From positions 50,916,745 to 50,980,744 of the forward strand of contig CM055105.1 of the NCBI GenBank assembly GCA_029204225.1: a stretch of 64,000 nucleotides of DNA, written 5' to 3'. Below the pieces are notes generated by a model. It was not told the DNA's origin. It saw only the letters and a list, made by a program, of their open reading frames with translations, and searched no databases. The position numbers were made by a program, and so were the translations under genes. Source of the stretch: Diphasiastrum complanatum (lineage: Eukaryota; Streptophyta; Lycopodiopsida; Lycopodiales; Lycopodiaceae). This document shows positions 1 to 10,334 of this stretch, piece by piece. Numbering within the stretch: position 1 is the stretch's first letter; each line of letters begins with the position of its first letter.

Positions 1-483
1 TTATGTAAATGTGTAGCAAGATTGAGAAACATTTGAACCTCATGGACGTGGTGGCAGCAAATTTGGAACGTTTCACACATATAAATCGAGCAAAAGCCAA
101 AAAACCAAAAAATTGATAAGCAATTCCTAGATCTAACAGACATTTGTTCTTAGAAACAAAAAGAACACTTGGATTGTTTGGCATAAAGCAAGTGTGATCA
201 TAAGACTTCAAAAACCAAGGATAAATGAAGAATATGAGACTAACAGTTGTGACTAAAAACTAGAATTTATCAAAATAAAGTAGCATGCAAACATCAATGA
301 GAAATCAAAAGATTTTACTCATGACGTTTTGGAAAGTAGCATGCCCAATAAAAATGTCAAAAGCTAAAACACAAAATTCTTATAACCAAAAATGTACAAA
401 AATCAATCTTCTACATGTCACCTAGGTGAATACAAATCTAATGATAACCTCTACAAAGATCAATTTTAGAAAGATAGAAGCTG

Positions 484-660
484 TATCCAGGTGGTCAAAT
501 AGGTCATCTATGTCGGGAATAGGATATTTATTTCAAATAGTAAGACGACTAAGAGCACCATAATCAATACAAAGACGATTTGTACTGTCTTTTTTATCCA
601 CAAGCAAAACAAGAGTGTGATATAGAGTTTGACTAGGCTGGGCAAGGCCTTGAGCTAAAA
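484..660 (-). pseudogene. Ty3/gypsy reverse transcriptase remnant
   Basis: Read on the minus strand this stretch gives an RT fingers/palm segment of gypsy type: a LVLLVDKKD block (usual family form PVLLVKKKDG), then LCIDYGALSRLTI, one in-frame stop, then NKYPIPDIDDLFDHL. That order is diagnostic for gypsy RT just upstream of the catalytic region. Nothing of the YxDD region, integrase or protease is left next to it, so this is a short relic of a longer element. The match to the family pattern is seen in the sequence; the element's lineage cannot be told. Confidence 0.8.
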
Positions 661-842
661 GATAAAAAATGCCACTGATTAATTAATTAATTAAATGCTA
701 TGGTCCTCCCCAAAGAAATAAATAAACTCCCTATTTAATTCTAGTTTTTTTGGCTTTTTTGGGTCTTTTTTTGGCATTTTTTTAGGTTGTTTTGGGGTGT
801 GGGAACTTTTAAAAATAAATAATTAATTAATTAACGATTGTA

Positions 843-920
843 GGGTTCACCACGGTTCACCCTTAAAATGTCTGAGAACCGTACGGTTCACTGTACGGTT
901 CTGAGAACCATGGTGAACCG
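843..920. repeat. Nested imperfect inverted repeat (hairpin) rich in GGTTC
   Basis: An inner pair, TCTGAGAACCGTAC and GTACGGTTCTGAG, is inverted with about one mismatch around a loop of some 8 bases. An outer pair (GGGTTCACCACGG against CCATGGTGAACC) extends the stem. AT-rich TTAATTAATTAATTAA blocks lie upstream at about 674-690 and 823-835. It could be part of a small foldback element; no target duplication was found. Confidence 0.6.
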
Positions 921-937
921 CTCAAGGTTCTCAATTC

Positions 938-1130
938 TATGTTAAGCATATAGAATATTTTGTTATTGAAACAAAATCTAACATTTTTCTTTATTGACTG
1001 TACTATTTACTGCAGACTATAAATCTATAATAATATGTTAAGCATATAGCATATTTTGTTATTGAAACAAAATCTAACATTTTCCTTTATTGACTGTACT
1101 ATTTACTACAGACTATAAATCTGTAAATGA
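938..1130 (+). repeat. Tandem duplication, about 96 bp x 2
   Basis: The unit beginning TATGTTAAGCATATAG starts at 938 and again at 1034. The two copies differ by only a few bases (for example GAATATT against GCATATT), so the duplication is fairly recent. There is no coding content. Confidence 0.85.
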
Positions 1131-1219
1131 TTACAGACTGTAAAATAATAAGTTTTACTGCAGACCATAAAGCATATAGTCATATTTTTACTGTGTTAAA
1201 CAGTCATGATAAATAAATG

Positions 1220-1239
1220 TTATATATATATATATATAT
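1220..1239. repeat. (TA)n microsatellite
   Basis: About ten uninterrupted TA dinucleotides in an AT-rich, non-coding stretch. Confidence 0.9.
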
Positions 1240-1240
1240 T

Positions 1241-2744
1241 ACTCTATTCATAGCCATTTCAATAATACACATAATAACATTTACTCATTTTCTATATCTA
1301 TCATGAAGTGAATTAAGACATTTAGTAAAAACAGAGATAAACAATGAAAATTACCTCAGTGCTTTTGCTCTGACTTAAGTTTCAAGGGACTGTCCACAGG
1401 TTAAGGGTCTCTCTTCAGCAGGTAACCGGTTCTTTAATATCTTCACTTTTCCTTCAGCTTTTACTTTTTCAGAACGTTGTTAATCTGTCAGCAAAGTTTG
1501 GACACACAAATCTTTAACCAGTCGTCTCTCTCACAACCTTATTCAAATTGTGATTGGATAAAAACTTTTCAACAGATCAAGGCTGCATTACACGCTCTAT
1601 GAAAACATTGTGCCTGATTGATAACAAATCAACAAAAACTTTCAATTTCTCTGCTGCAAGGATTGGTTAGTATTTATTCATGCCTTGTACAAGGCCAAAT
1701 CAGATCGCTGTTCAACCGAAGTTCAAGTGTTTCTTGATCGTTGCCAGACTTTTCACAAATCAACATTTGCTAATAAGGACTCAAAATCGGTTGTCATCAT
1801 GTCCACATAGATCTACCAGGAATTATTTCAACTGGCTATAGGTCTGATTCGTAGCCTACAGCCTACATGAACGATTGAATTACCACAGGGTATGCAGATT
1901 ATCAATCACTTCAGTCGCTGGCTGAGCGCACATTGGATGATTAGAACCAAGAGAATGCATTCACCAGTAGCAAGGCAGCGCTGGAGACCCTTCAGAGTCA
2001 GATTTCTCACGCAGAGAGAGAGAGAGTAGTAACTTCATGGGACAGTAGGTATGCTTCACGCAGGCAGCAATGATGGCCGTGCTTCAGAACAGGAAGGCTG
2101 TTTCTCCCCATCGGTGTCCTGTATGGATTTGGGGAATGTGCTTTCTTCAAATCTTCCAGATCAGCAAAATCACCAAGATTTATTCACATAACAGGTTCTT
2201 TCTTGCATTCATCGGCTCAGCACATTGTCGTCATGAATAGCTTCTTCAAATTTTCAGCATAGTACTTTCGGCACAACGATCATCTTTAATCTCCCCACTC
2301 GGCTGATACTGAACTTCCGAGTATCGGCGATGGAGGAAACCTCATCACTCTCCTCTCTCCAAAAACAGGAATGCCTTCACTCTTGCCTGCCTTATTCTCT
2401 CCAAACATGAAGGCCGTGCACGAACCACCCGCTTCATAACAACCTTTCAACGATTGCCAACAACTTCAAGAACCTTTCATAATGACAAAAGCCTGTATAA
2501 GCTCTTCAGTTTTCCATAGTCTTAATCCACTTGAGTTCATCTTAAACCTTGTCATTCAAACCTCGAACAACAATAGTCATTGGGAAATCGGCCGAAATTC
2601 CAACCAAGGCAAATTGCTTGATTACTAGGTTTCCAAATTCGGTAAAAACTTTCATCGTCATCACATTGATTCCAATTCGAAAATCGGCATAGTACTTCAA
2701 ATTGGCAATTCTGAACTGACAATTTTGCTCCTTTTCCTTAGTAA
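1241..2744. other. Stretch without recognisable gene
   Basis: I see no open frame, repeat family or conserved motif here. Base composition is more even than in the flanks, with several GC-richer patches around 1900-2460. It may be an old element too decayed to recognise or host intergenic DNA. Confidence 0.5.
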
Positions 2745-4668
2745 CACAGAAAGATATTCACTTTTATACAATAAACCAAAATCAAAAGTTGAAGATATAT
2801 ATCTAAGCACTCTCTTGGCCATTTTCGAATGATAAATAGTAGGATTTTGCATAGCCTGGCTCAACTTATGAACACTAAAGCTTATGTCAAGTCTAGTTAT
2901 TGTGAGCCAAATTAAGGAGCCTATAAGACTTCTAAAAAGTGTGATGTCCACGAAGGATCTTTCATCACCTTTGTTAGAGTCCTTTACATTTTGCTCCATA
3001 GGTGTTTCTGTACTCTTACAATTCAACATATTGAACTTCTTTAACATTGATAGAGCATACTTAGATTGACATACAAAAGCTTTATCTTTAAGAAAGTCAA
3101 TCTCTAATCCTAGAATATAGTGAATTTTTCCAAGATCTTGCATCTTGAACTCTTTTCCAAGTGCAATCTTGGTTTCCTCAACTACTTGATACAACTTCCT
3201 GTCAGAATGATATCATCAACATAAGTAAGAAGGATGACAATATATTTATCAAAAAACTTGACATATAAGGAAGGATCATAGTTTCTAAGATTAAATCCTA
3301 GTGACTCAAGAGAGGTGTTAAGTCAAGAATACCATGACCTTGGAGCTTGCTTCAATCCATATAAACTTTTGAAGAGCAAGAACACTTTTTCTTTGTCATG
3401 GATGAACCCAATAGGCTGATCCATATAAATCTCTTTTTCTAGATACCCATTTAGAAATGCATTAGAGACATCTAGTTGAAGAACTTTCCAATTGAAAAAA
3501 CAAGCAAGAGAAATTATGATTCTAATTGATATCATCTTTGCAACTGGAGCAAAGGTCTCCTCATAATCAAATCCATAAAGTTGAGCAAAACCTTTAGCAC
3601 AAAGCCTAGCCTTGTACTTGTTGATTGTGCCATCTTGATTATACTTGATTCGAAAAATCCACTTGCAACCAATGGTGTGCTTGTTATATGGAAGATCCAC
3701 AGGCTCCCATGTCTTGTTGGCTATCAAAGCATCATATTTCTCCTTCATGGCAAGGTACCATTCCTTCGAGTTGAGAGCATCATATACATCCTTCGGCTCT
3801 TCATGAGAAATAAAATAAGCACAATTAGTGGAGTTGATTTCCACTTGCTTGCCTCTATCTTCATAGGTAAGCCTTCTAGGCTCGGATCTTTCTCTTTGAG
3901 ATCTCCTTCGTGAAAAGATTCGAGGTGACTCCTCCTCAATTCTCGGCCCCATCTCTCTATGATAGTCTTCAAGAGTGATGATTGGAGTATCTTTGTGAGA
4001 ATCTTTGAACTCGGCCTCCTCAAGAATGTATTTTTGATCTGCATGGAATATAACATCTCTACTCTCAATTATAGTTGAGGTAGAGGGAAAATAGATTTTG
4101 TAAGCTTTCTTCTTGGATGCATATCCAGCCATGATCCCTTTAATAGAATTAGGATCATCTCTTCTCCTTGTTTCCAAGGGCACATTAACAAAGCAAGCAC
4201 AACCAAAAACTCTAAGGTGATCTACCTTAGGTTTCTTCTTAAACAAGACTTCAAAAGGTGATTTTCCAGCAAGTGGATTGTGAGGTAATCTATTGCACAA
4301 TCAGTTTTTACATATTTATAGCTTCACCCCAATATTCAATAGGAAAAGAAGCTGCTACTCGAATTGCTTTAGCACATTCACATAAAGATCTGTTTTTCCT
4401 CTCAGCTACTCCATTATGAGATGGAGAATAAGCACAAGAAAACTCTCTCTTTATTCCTTCACCTTCACAATGACCATGAAACTTGTTGGAGATGTATTCA
4501 CCTCCTCCATCACATCTTCAAGCTTTAACTTTGAAAGAAAACTGTTTCTCAACATAAGCTTTGAAGATTAGGAAGTGAACAAAAACCATAGCCTTCAAAG
4601 AAAGTAGATACAACCAAGAATATCTAGTAAAGTCATCAATAAAGGTGACAAAACATGTTGCACCACCT
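2745..4668 (-). pseudogene. Copia (family A, copy 1) pol remnant: integrase, RT, start of RNase H
   Basis: Reading leftwards from 4668: the integrase core has its acidic triad context intact (FIDDF, CDGGGEY, NGVAERKNRS), followed by the conserved FGCACFVNVPLETRRR block, then RT with CKWIFRIKYNQDG, LDVSNAFLNGYLE and LYGLKQAPRSWYS. The frame is lost around 3195-3322, just where the catalytic YVDD lies (it is readable in another frame), and resumes with KEFKMQDLGKIHYILGLEI and KLSQAMQNPTIYH. The copia match stops near 2745, before the RNase H catalytic residues. Gag, protease and the integrase zinc-binding end are absent because the integrase core abuts leader sequence at about 4668. It is a dead copy: several stops and frameshifts, and both ends of the coding region are gone. 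Sister copy at 9528-12240. Confidence 0.9.
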
Positions 4669-5094
4669 CTTCAGTTTCTTGTGTAGGATGCTCAAAACAA
4701 TGGATTCACAACAAAGCAAGATTGAATCAAATCAAAGTGTTGTCACTTGGATTTTGGACCTATCCCTATCCTCTTTAAGAGCTTATAGGTCTTGCTAGAC
4801 ACATCAAATTGATTTGCTTTCAATTTCTATGAAAAGTACAGATCATAAGCTTTTGATCAAGCTATAACACTGTTATCTTTGGATCTATAAGCAAGGATAA
4901 CAAAGGGACTGAAAATCTCTAATTTTCACACGTGAGAAATTTCAAAATTCCATACTACCACATTTCAGGTCTGAAAATTCAGTTCCAATCCGATTTGATT
5001 CAAATACACTTCAGAGAAAGGTGAGAAAAAGTGCAAAACTGCTTTTCTCAATTTCTTGTACAATCAGAGATGTTAGCATGCAAAGCTTAATTTG
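4669..5094 (-). other. Leader (5' untranslated region) of copia family A copy 1
   Basis: This non-coding stretch lies between the truncated integrase and the PBS. It contains TTCACACGTGAGAA at about 4924, a form of the CACGTG palindrome found in most LTRs of this window. The sharp join to integrase at about 4668 shows that gag and protease were deleted. Confidence 0.6.
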
Positions 5095-5106
5095 GCTCTG
5101 ATACCA
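5095..5106 (-). promoter_or_regulatory. Primer-binding site, tRNA-iMet type
   Basis: GCTCTGATACCA is the complement of TGGTATCAGAGC, the plant copia primer site for initiator methionine tRNA. It lies directly beside the LTR boundary TGACAAAATTTCC, as expected for a minus-strand element. Confidence 0.93.
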
Positions 5107-5900
5107 TGACAAAATTTCCAAATTTCACATGTGTGGGGAACGTCCACAAGTATGATGGATTTAATTAAGCTTTGTGATTAGCACAGTAACCTGATTCTAT
5201 ATTGATTAGCAAGATCTAGTTCAGAAGAAATGGCTTAACCACAATCTAGCATGCTAAGCAACTGAATATGATAGCAACGAATCAATAATGAGCAAAAGTA
5301 CAAGATATCAGTGTATAAGCATTAGCTTCAACACGAGTTAGAGAGAGAAAAGTTGAGAGATAACAAGAAAAATAGTTTAGGTCCAAAATGGCATGAGATG
5401 GCTACAAAACTTTGGTTCTTCATCATTGATTGTGAGGAGAGCTACACATATTTATGGAGTTTGAGGTAGCTCGAGGTAGAACCACATCCATCCATTACAA
5501 AATGACATCTAAAGTGACATCTAGAGTCTATGTGACATTTGTCACTTTCCATGCATGAAATTCTACCAACTTTTTACAAGTGTGCTAGCTCTAACTAGCA
5601 AAGTACAAATCATTATGCATGTGTCCATTACACTTTGTGCATGCCTTGCATGTCACTATGGATCACTTACAATTAATGCATGTGAATTGCCACGAGTTTC
5701 TACAAGCATGACTTTGCTATTTCTATGTCTACAAACTATATGCAAGTTGTATTCTTCAATCTAGATATTACATAACCATGTAGTTCGAGTTCTATCTAGG
5801 CCAAACTTGGCATTTTGCATTAATGAGCTACATACTTGCATGGTACAACATTTGTAGCAAGCCAAGAAATCAATATGTATTGTTTCTCAATTTGAACGCA
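5107..5900 (-). mobile_element. 5' LTR of copia family A copy 1
   Basis: It starts TGACAAAATTTCC next to the PBS and is closely similar over its whole length to the LTR at 9528-10320. By that comparison it ends near 5900 (about 794 bp). It carries TTTCACATGTGTGG near its PBS-proximal end. The element has no left partner LTR in the window, so the 3' half is lost. Confidence 0.85.
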
Positions 5901-6197
5901 TATGCACAAATGTTCATGCATGTGCCAATACAAGTCTTAGTTTGCTTTGCATGCCACTTTTGACAGACTTGACTTAATGCATGTGAAGTGGCTCGAGTTC
6001 CTACCAAGCCAAATTTGGCCTTTTCATGTTCTACATCTCCATGCATGATGGAAAACTTCATCAACCCCAAAAGTAAAGATACATGGATTTCTTATTTTCT
6101 GTAGCTTGTTTACTTCCTATCCTATCCTCAACCCAAGATCCAAGCAATCAAGCATCAAGGAGATGAAGTTAGTTCTCACACACAGGTTTGATCCCAT
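5901..6197 (-). repeat. Diverged partial copy of family A LTR sequence
   Basis: Phrases such as AATGTTCATGCATGTGCCA, GCATGCCACTTTTG, AATGCATGTGAAGTGGC and CCAAGCCAAATTTGGCC echo, in order, the LTR next door (TCATTATGCATGTGTCCA, CATGTCACTATGG, ATGCATGTGAATTGCC, AGGCCAAACTTGGC). This suggests an older duplicated or related LTR piece. There is no coding content. Confidence 0.5.
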
Positions 6198-6295
6198 GAG
6201 AGCGATAGCATATCTCAAAATTCAACATGTATGAAAGATCCACATCTAACTCTAACATCCATTAACCCTACAATCTATAATGAGATAGATACTTG

Positions 6296-6376
<81 letters not shown>

Positions 6377-6460
6377 ATACAATGAGATAGATACTTAGGG
6401 TTAATGGATGTTAGAGTTAGATGTGGATCTTTCATACATGCTGAATTTTGAGATATGCTA

Positions 6461-6468
<8 letters not shown>
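6198..6468. repeat. 72-bp inverted repeat enclosing a CT microsatellite
   Basis: The left arm 6198-6269 and right arm 6397-6468 are reverse complements with about one mismatch (ATGTTGAA against ATGCTGAA). The roughly 127-base loop holds a (CT)n run at about 6298-6373. A second CT run follows the right arm. The direct phrase AATGAGATAGATACTT occurs on both sides of the inner CT run. Confidence 0.92.
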
Positions 6469-6559
<91 letters not shown>

Positions 6560-6570
6560 TTCTCTCTCAC
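6463..6570. repeat. (CT)n microsatellite
   Basis: More than 50 CT repeats, nearly uninterrupted, abut the right arm of the inverted repeat. The Ser/Leu and Arg/Glu open frames across the CT runs are by-products of the dinucleotide. Confidence 0.95.
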
Positions 6571-6579
6571 AAAAAGCAT

Positions 6580-7100
6580 AAGAACATACAATCCCAATAA
6601 TATTCAGATCCAACAATTAGCAAGATACGACAAAAGCATGAGAGATGGAGGAAAAATTATAGAGAGCAAGGACATTCACAAGTCCATTTCATAAGAGAGC
6701 CAATCTGCTTATATTGAAATGAAGATTTGAACATGAGGAGCAACTCGAGTTTTCCCCTATTTATAGTGGAGAGGAGGGCCTTGGCCTCAAAATTCTATTG
6801 GCCCATTTCTAACTCCCTAACTATTCAAACTTAAAAAAGATTGGGAACCCATTCAATAATTGGAGGGAACCAATTTGAATTTGAATTTGAACCAATTTTG
6901 GTGGGAGTCCCAACTTTATTCACTAACTTGACATTTAGGTCGGCGAAGTTCCGCAAAAAGGTCTAAAGTCCTTTTATTAACTTTCTAGTTATCAAATAAC
7001 AATGTGATCATCGGGTTGGACTTACACACGCAGGGTGCCAAATCCCTCTCACTTATTAACTAGGTTTAGGATTGCATTGGGATCCGCAAACCCTCCAACA
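6580..7100 (-). mobile_element. Putative LTR (minus strand) with TATA-like promoter
   Basis: On the minus strand this block begins TGTTGGAGGG, is preceded by a purine-rich run (TTTTGGTGGGGGATAC) like a polypurine tract, and contains CTATAAATAGGGG at about 6754-6766 as a TATA box. Those three traits fit a 3' LTR. No matching partner LTR was seen, and the internal side to the right (7101 onward) holds no recognisable pol, so the call is tentative. Confidence 0.45.
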
Positions 7101-8559
7101 GTATCCCCCACCAAAACTGGTGGCAATCCCATGACACCTCACGAGATTTATCCACTTAAGGCTCTAATTGGCCTCGCGTTGTACTTTGATAATAAGATGA
7201 TACTACACCTTTTTCATGAATTCAAGGCGCTCCGTATTAAAATTGTGTTTGTCTAGAAAAAAAACACTTATTTGCTCCGACAATCCAATTAGAAAGTGGT
7301 CCAGGCTCAAAATCATGATTCCCAAGAACCACCCATCATTGCAACACGATAATATAATCTGGCAATTGGCACCTGGTCGTGGATTTTATCGGATACATGG
7401 CAACATTTGGATTGAATGCCAAAGAAGGTAGGCAATCATCCAATCTGGTAGCAACAGATTCTAACTTGGACAAATCATTGGCGAATATTGTCGATTGTCG
7501 CACAGTTGGATTTGGCAATTTTCGGTACTCAACACCATTAAATTGAAGTGCTCTGTTTAAATCAATGGAAATGTCCCAATTGAATGCTTGATAAATGATT
7601 GGCTAGTTTGGGGAATGAATGTTTCCCTACCCTTGCTTGGAACCTCAATGCACTTGAGGCGTTGTTTTGTTGTCCTGAAGGCCCGATTGTATCCATGCTC
7701 AGGTGCTGCTTGTTGTGTGTGAGTAGAAGGCTATGACAAAAGATAGGTTGTAGACCAAATCGTGTTCTCAGCATCATGGAAGCCTGCGCCCACTTGATTT
7801 ACCAATGCTTCTGCAACAACAGATTTCTGTGAACTGGATCTAAGATTGAAGTTAGTGTGAAGGAGGACGATGGTGCATTGAGAATGTAAAATCTGCAATG
7901 AAGGCCGTTGGACCCAATATGAAGACTAAAGGTCTTTCTGATCACGTCGTGGCCCTGGCATCTCATTCCTTGCCTGCGGTTTCCTTCCTTATCTTTTCTA
8001 ACCTACGAATTCATCTCCTTATCTGATCTGCGGCCACCACCCTTCTCCCCTGCTTGCATGGTAGAAAGAACCTATTTTTGGCCAGATTCTGTAGCCTGCT
8101 GTGGCCCGCTCCGTTATAAGGGGCCTCCTATCTACCTCAACCATGCCTGTGGGTCGTGCCATCCCTCACCTGTATCTATGGCCTTTTCCATTTGCACTCC
8201 AGCCCTACTTGCGGATTTATTAATCCTTCACCCGTACATTCTGCTACATTTTTTGACATGCCTGTGTGAAAAAGAAATAAACCTATCTATGCTATACACA
8301 CCCTCACGACATCGTTGTAGATTTGAGTTTGAAGCAGTTGATTGGCTTTGATCTCGACATGGTGTAATCCCTAATGCACCTATATTGTTGCCCGAATTGT
8401 GGCTTATTGAAGTTTGGCCCTACGATGCTTGATAGAGGTTAAGCTCTTAACCTTGGGGATTTTCATGACTTCGAACTTGTGAAGCTTTACACTGTCCTCA
8501 TGGTCTAATTGCAGACCGAGTGTATATCAGAAAGCAGTATAGAAAGGCTGGAAAGTTTT
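7101..8559. other. Stretch without recognisable gene
   Basis: No conserved protein motif is visible on either strand. Short open frames are scattered and unrelated. It may be the interior of the element whose putative LTR ends at 7100, too decayed to read. Confidence 0.5.
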
Positions 8560-9205
8560 GGTCTCTAGAAAATTTGGCAAGATCTCCACTAGCACAAGTG
8601 AGAAATGGAACCTTGAAAAAAGCTTTAGCTTCTGCACCAATACTATGAGCTCGAATATGGACAATTGAGTTCCACATTCACCCTGATGCATCGAAATATG
8701 CCATTGGATCAGTTTTGACGTAGCTAGGTGAATACAAGAAAGATTATCCTATAGCTTTGCAAACAGACACCTTATAGATCCTCTGAAGAATTATTCAGCA
8801 ATTGAACGTCAAGCGTTGGCCATGATTTTTTCTGTTAGAAAGTTTTGACATTATCTATTGGCAACACATTTTGCATTTTATACTGATCATCAGCTGTTAC
8901 TTTATCTGGTGAACAAGACATGCAACACAAGGTGTATTGCGAGATGGATACTACTATTGACCGAATTTGATTCCGCGTTGTGGTTCGAAAGGGTAAACAA
9001 CATTAACTAGCCGACTATGTTTCAAGCATTGAATCAGTGCCTTTTAATTGAAGTGGATGATGAACTCCTAGATGTTGCATTATTTTATGTAGAGTCTACA
9101 GTAGATATTGTTGAATATCTTATGCTTGGCCAACCCAATAACTCCTTGACAAAAGTACAGAAGAGACAATTATTCCACAAGGCACAACCTTATGTTGCAT
9201 CAACC
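8560..9205 (+). pseudogene. Ty3/gypsy RNase H remnant
   Basis: On the plus strand the frame reads FHIHPDASKYAIGSVLT (first RNase H aspartate present), a stop, GEYKKDYPIAL, then YSAIERQALAMIFSVRKF, a stop, HYLLATHFAFYTDHQLL (a second aspartate in the TDH motif) and a downstream linker. It is the gypsy RNase H domain of the same broad lineage as the copy at 21.8-22.2 kb (FHIHTDASKFAIGAVLTQPGEYKKDYPI). Multiple stops and a frame change make it non-functional. RT upstream and integrase downstream are missing. Confidence 0.88.
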
Positions 9206-9500
9206 ATAGCGCTTTGTATCGTAGCGTATTCAGTATGCCGTTTTAGCTCGCATCTATCTCGTTTGGGTAGACCTGCTAAAAACCACATAATCAAAGCATC
9301 TTCATTGATCAAATCGGGATCACACTCAAATCTGAAGTGTTTAACCCATTCAATATAATCTCTTACTGCCTCTCTCTTTCCCATTTTAATTTTACTTTAA
9401 AGGAGGAAGGGATCTTCCATAAATTTTGTGGGCTTAAATCTCATAAAAGAGCTGCTTTAACCACTTATCAATCTCGTCGTTTTGCTTCCTCTTGGTTATA
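9190..9500 (-). pseudogene. Ty3/gypsy gag fragment
   Basis: The minus-strand frame 9190-9384 reads KREAVRDYIEWVKHF followed by ALIMWFLAGLPKRDRCELK, the signature of the plant gypsy gag (retrotransposon gag domain), and closely parallels the gag at 51.5 kb (EKVRDYIEQFKQL, IIWFLVGLPQSIRCEL). Related but stop-broken codons continue to about 9500. It meets a plus-strand gypsy RNase H fragment head to head at about 9190-9205, so the two come from different insertions or from an inversion. Confidence 0.8.
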
Positions 9501-9527
9501 AAGCCAAAATCTTGAGCATCTCCAATT

Positions 9528-10320
9528 TGACAAAATTTCCAGATTTCACACATGTGGGGAATGTCCACAAGTATGATGGATCTAATTAAGCTTTGTGATT
9601 AGCATAGTAACCTGATTCTAGATTGATTAGAAAGATCTAGTTTAAAAGAAATGGCTTAACCACAATCTAGCATGCTAAGCAACCGAATATGGTAGTAATG
9701 AATCAATAATTAGCAAAGGTACAAGATATCAGTGTATAAGCATTAGCTTCAGCACGAGTTAGAGAGAGAAAGATAGAGAGATAACAAGCAAAATAGTTTA
9801 GATCCAAAATGGCATGATGTAGCTACAAAACTTTGGTTCTTCATCATTGATTGTGAGGAGAGCTACACATATTTATGGAGTTTGAGGTAGCTTGAGGTAG
9901 AACCACATCCATTCATTACAAAATGACATCTAAAGTGACATCTAGAGTCTATGTGACATTTGTCACTTGCCATGCATGAAATTCTACTAACTTTTTACAA
10001 GTGTGCTAGTTCTAACTAACAAAGTACAAATCATCATGCATGTGTCCATTACACTTTGTGCATGCCTTGCATGTCACTATGGATCACTTACAATTAATGC
10101 ATGTGAATTGCCATGAGTTTCTACAAGCATGACTTTGCTTATTCTATGTCTACAAACTATATGCAAGTTGTATTCTTCAATCTAGATATTACATAACCAT
10201 GTAGCTCGAGTTCTATGTAGGCCAAACTTGGCATTTTGCATTTACGAGCTACATACTTGCATGGTACAACAATTGTAGCAGGCCAAGAAATCAATATGGA
10301 TTGTTTTTCCAATTTTAACA
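9528..10320 (-). mobile_element. 3' LTR of copia family A copy 2
   Basis: It starts TGACAAAATTTCC and ends TTTTAACA, giving TG...CA ends over 793 bp. It is strongly similar to the LTR at 5107-5900. On the minus strand it is preceded by a purine-rich tract (ATTATTAGGAG at about 10321-10335) and the end of RNase H, which proves it is the 3' LTR. The flanking five bases CCAAT have no partner because the other end of the element is missing. Confidence 0.92.
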
Positions 10321-10334
10321 CTCCTAATAATAAT

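Noticed and set aside
6268-6694. Long Arg/Glu and Ser/Leu repeat proteins on both strands
   Set aside because: They are translations of (CT)n microsatellites; no conserved protein, and all frames are open because of the dinucleotide.
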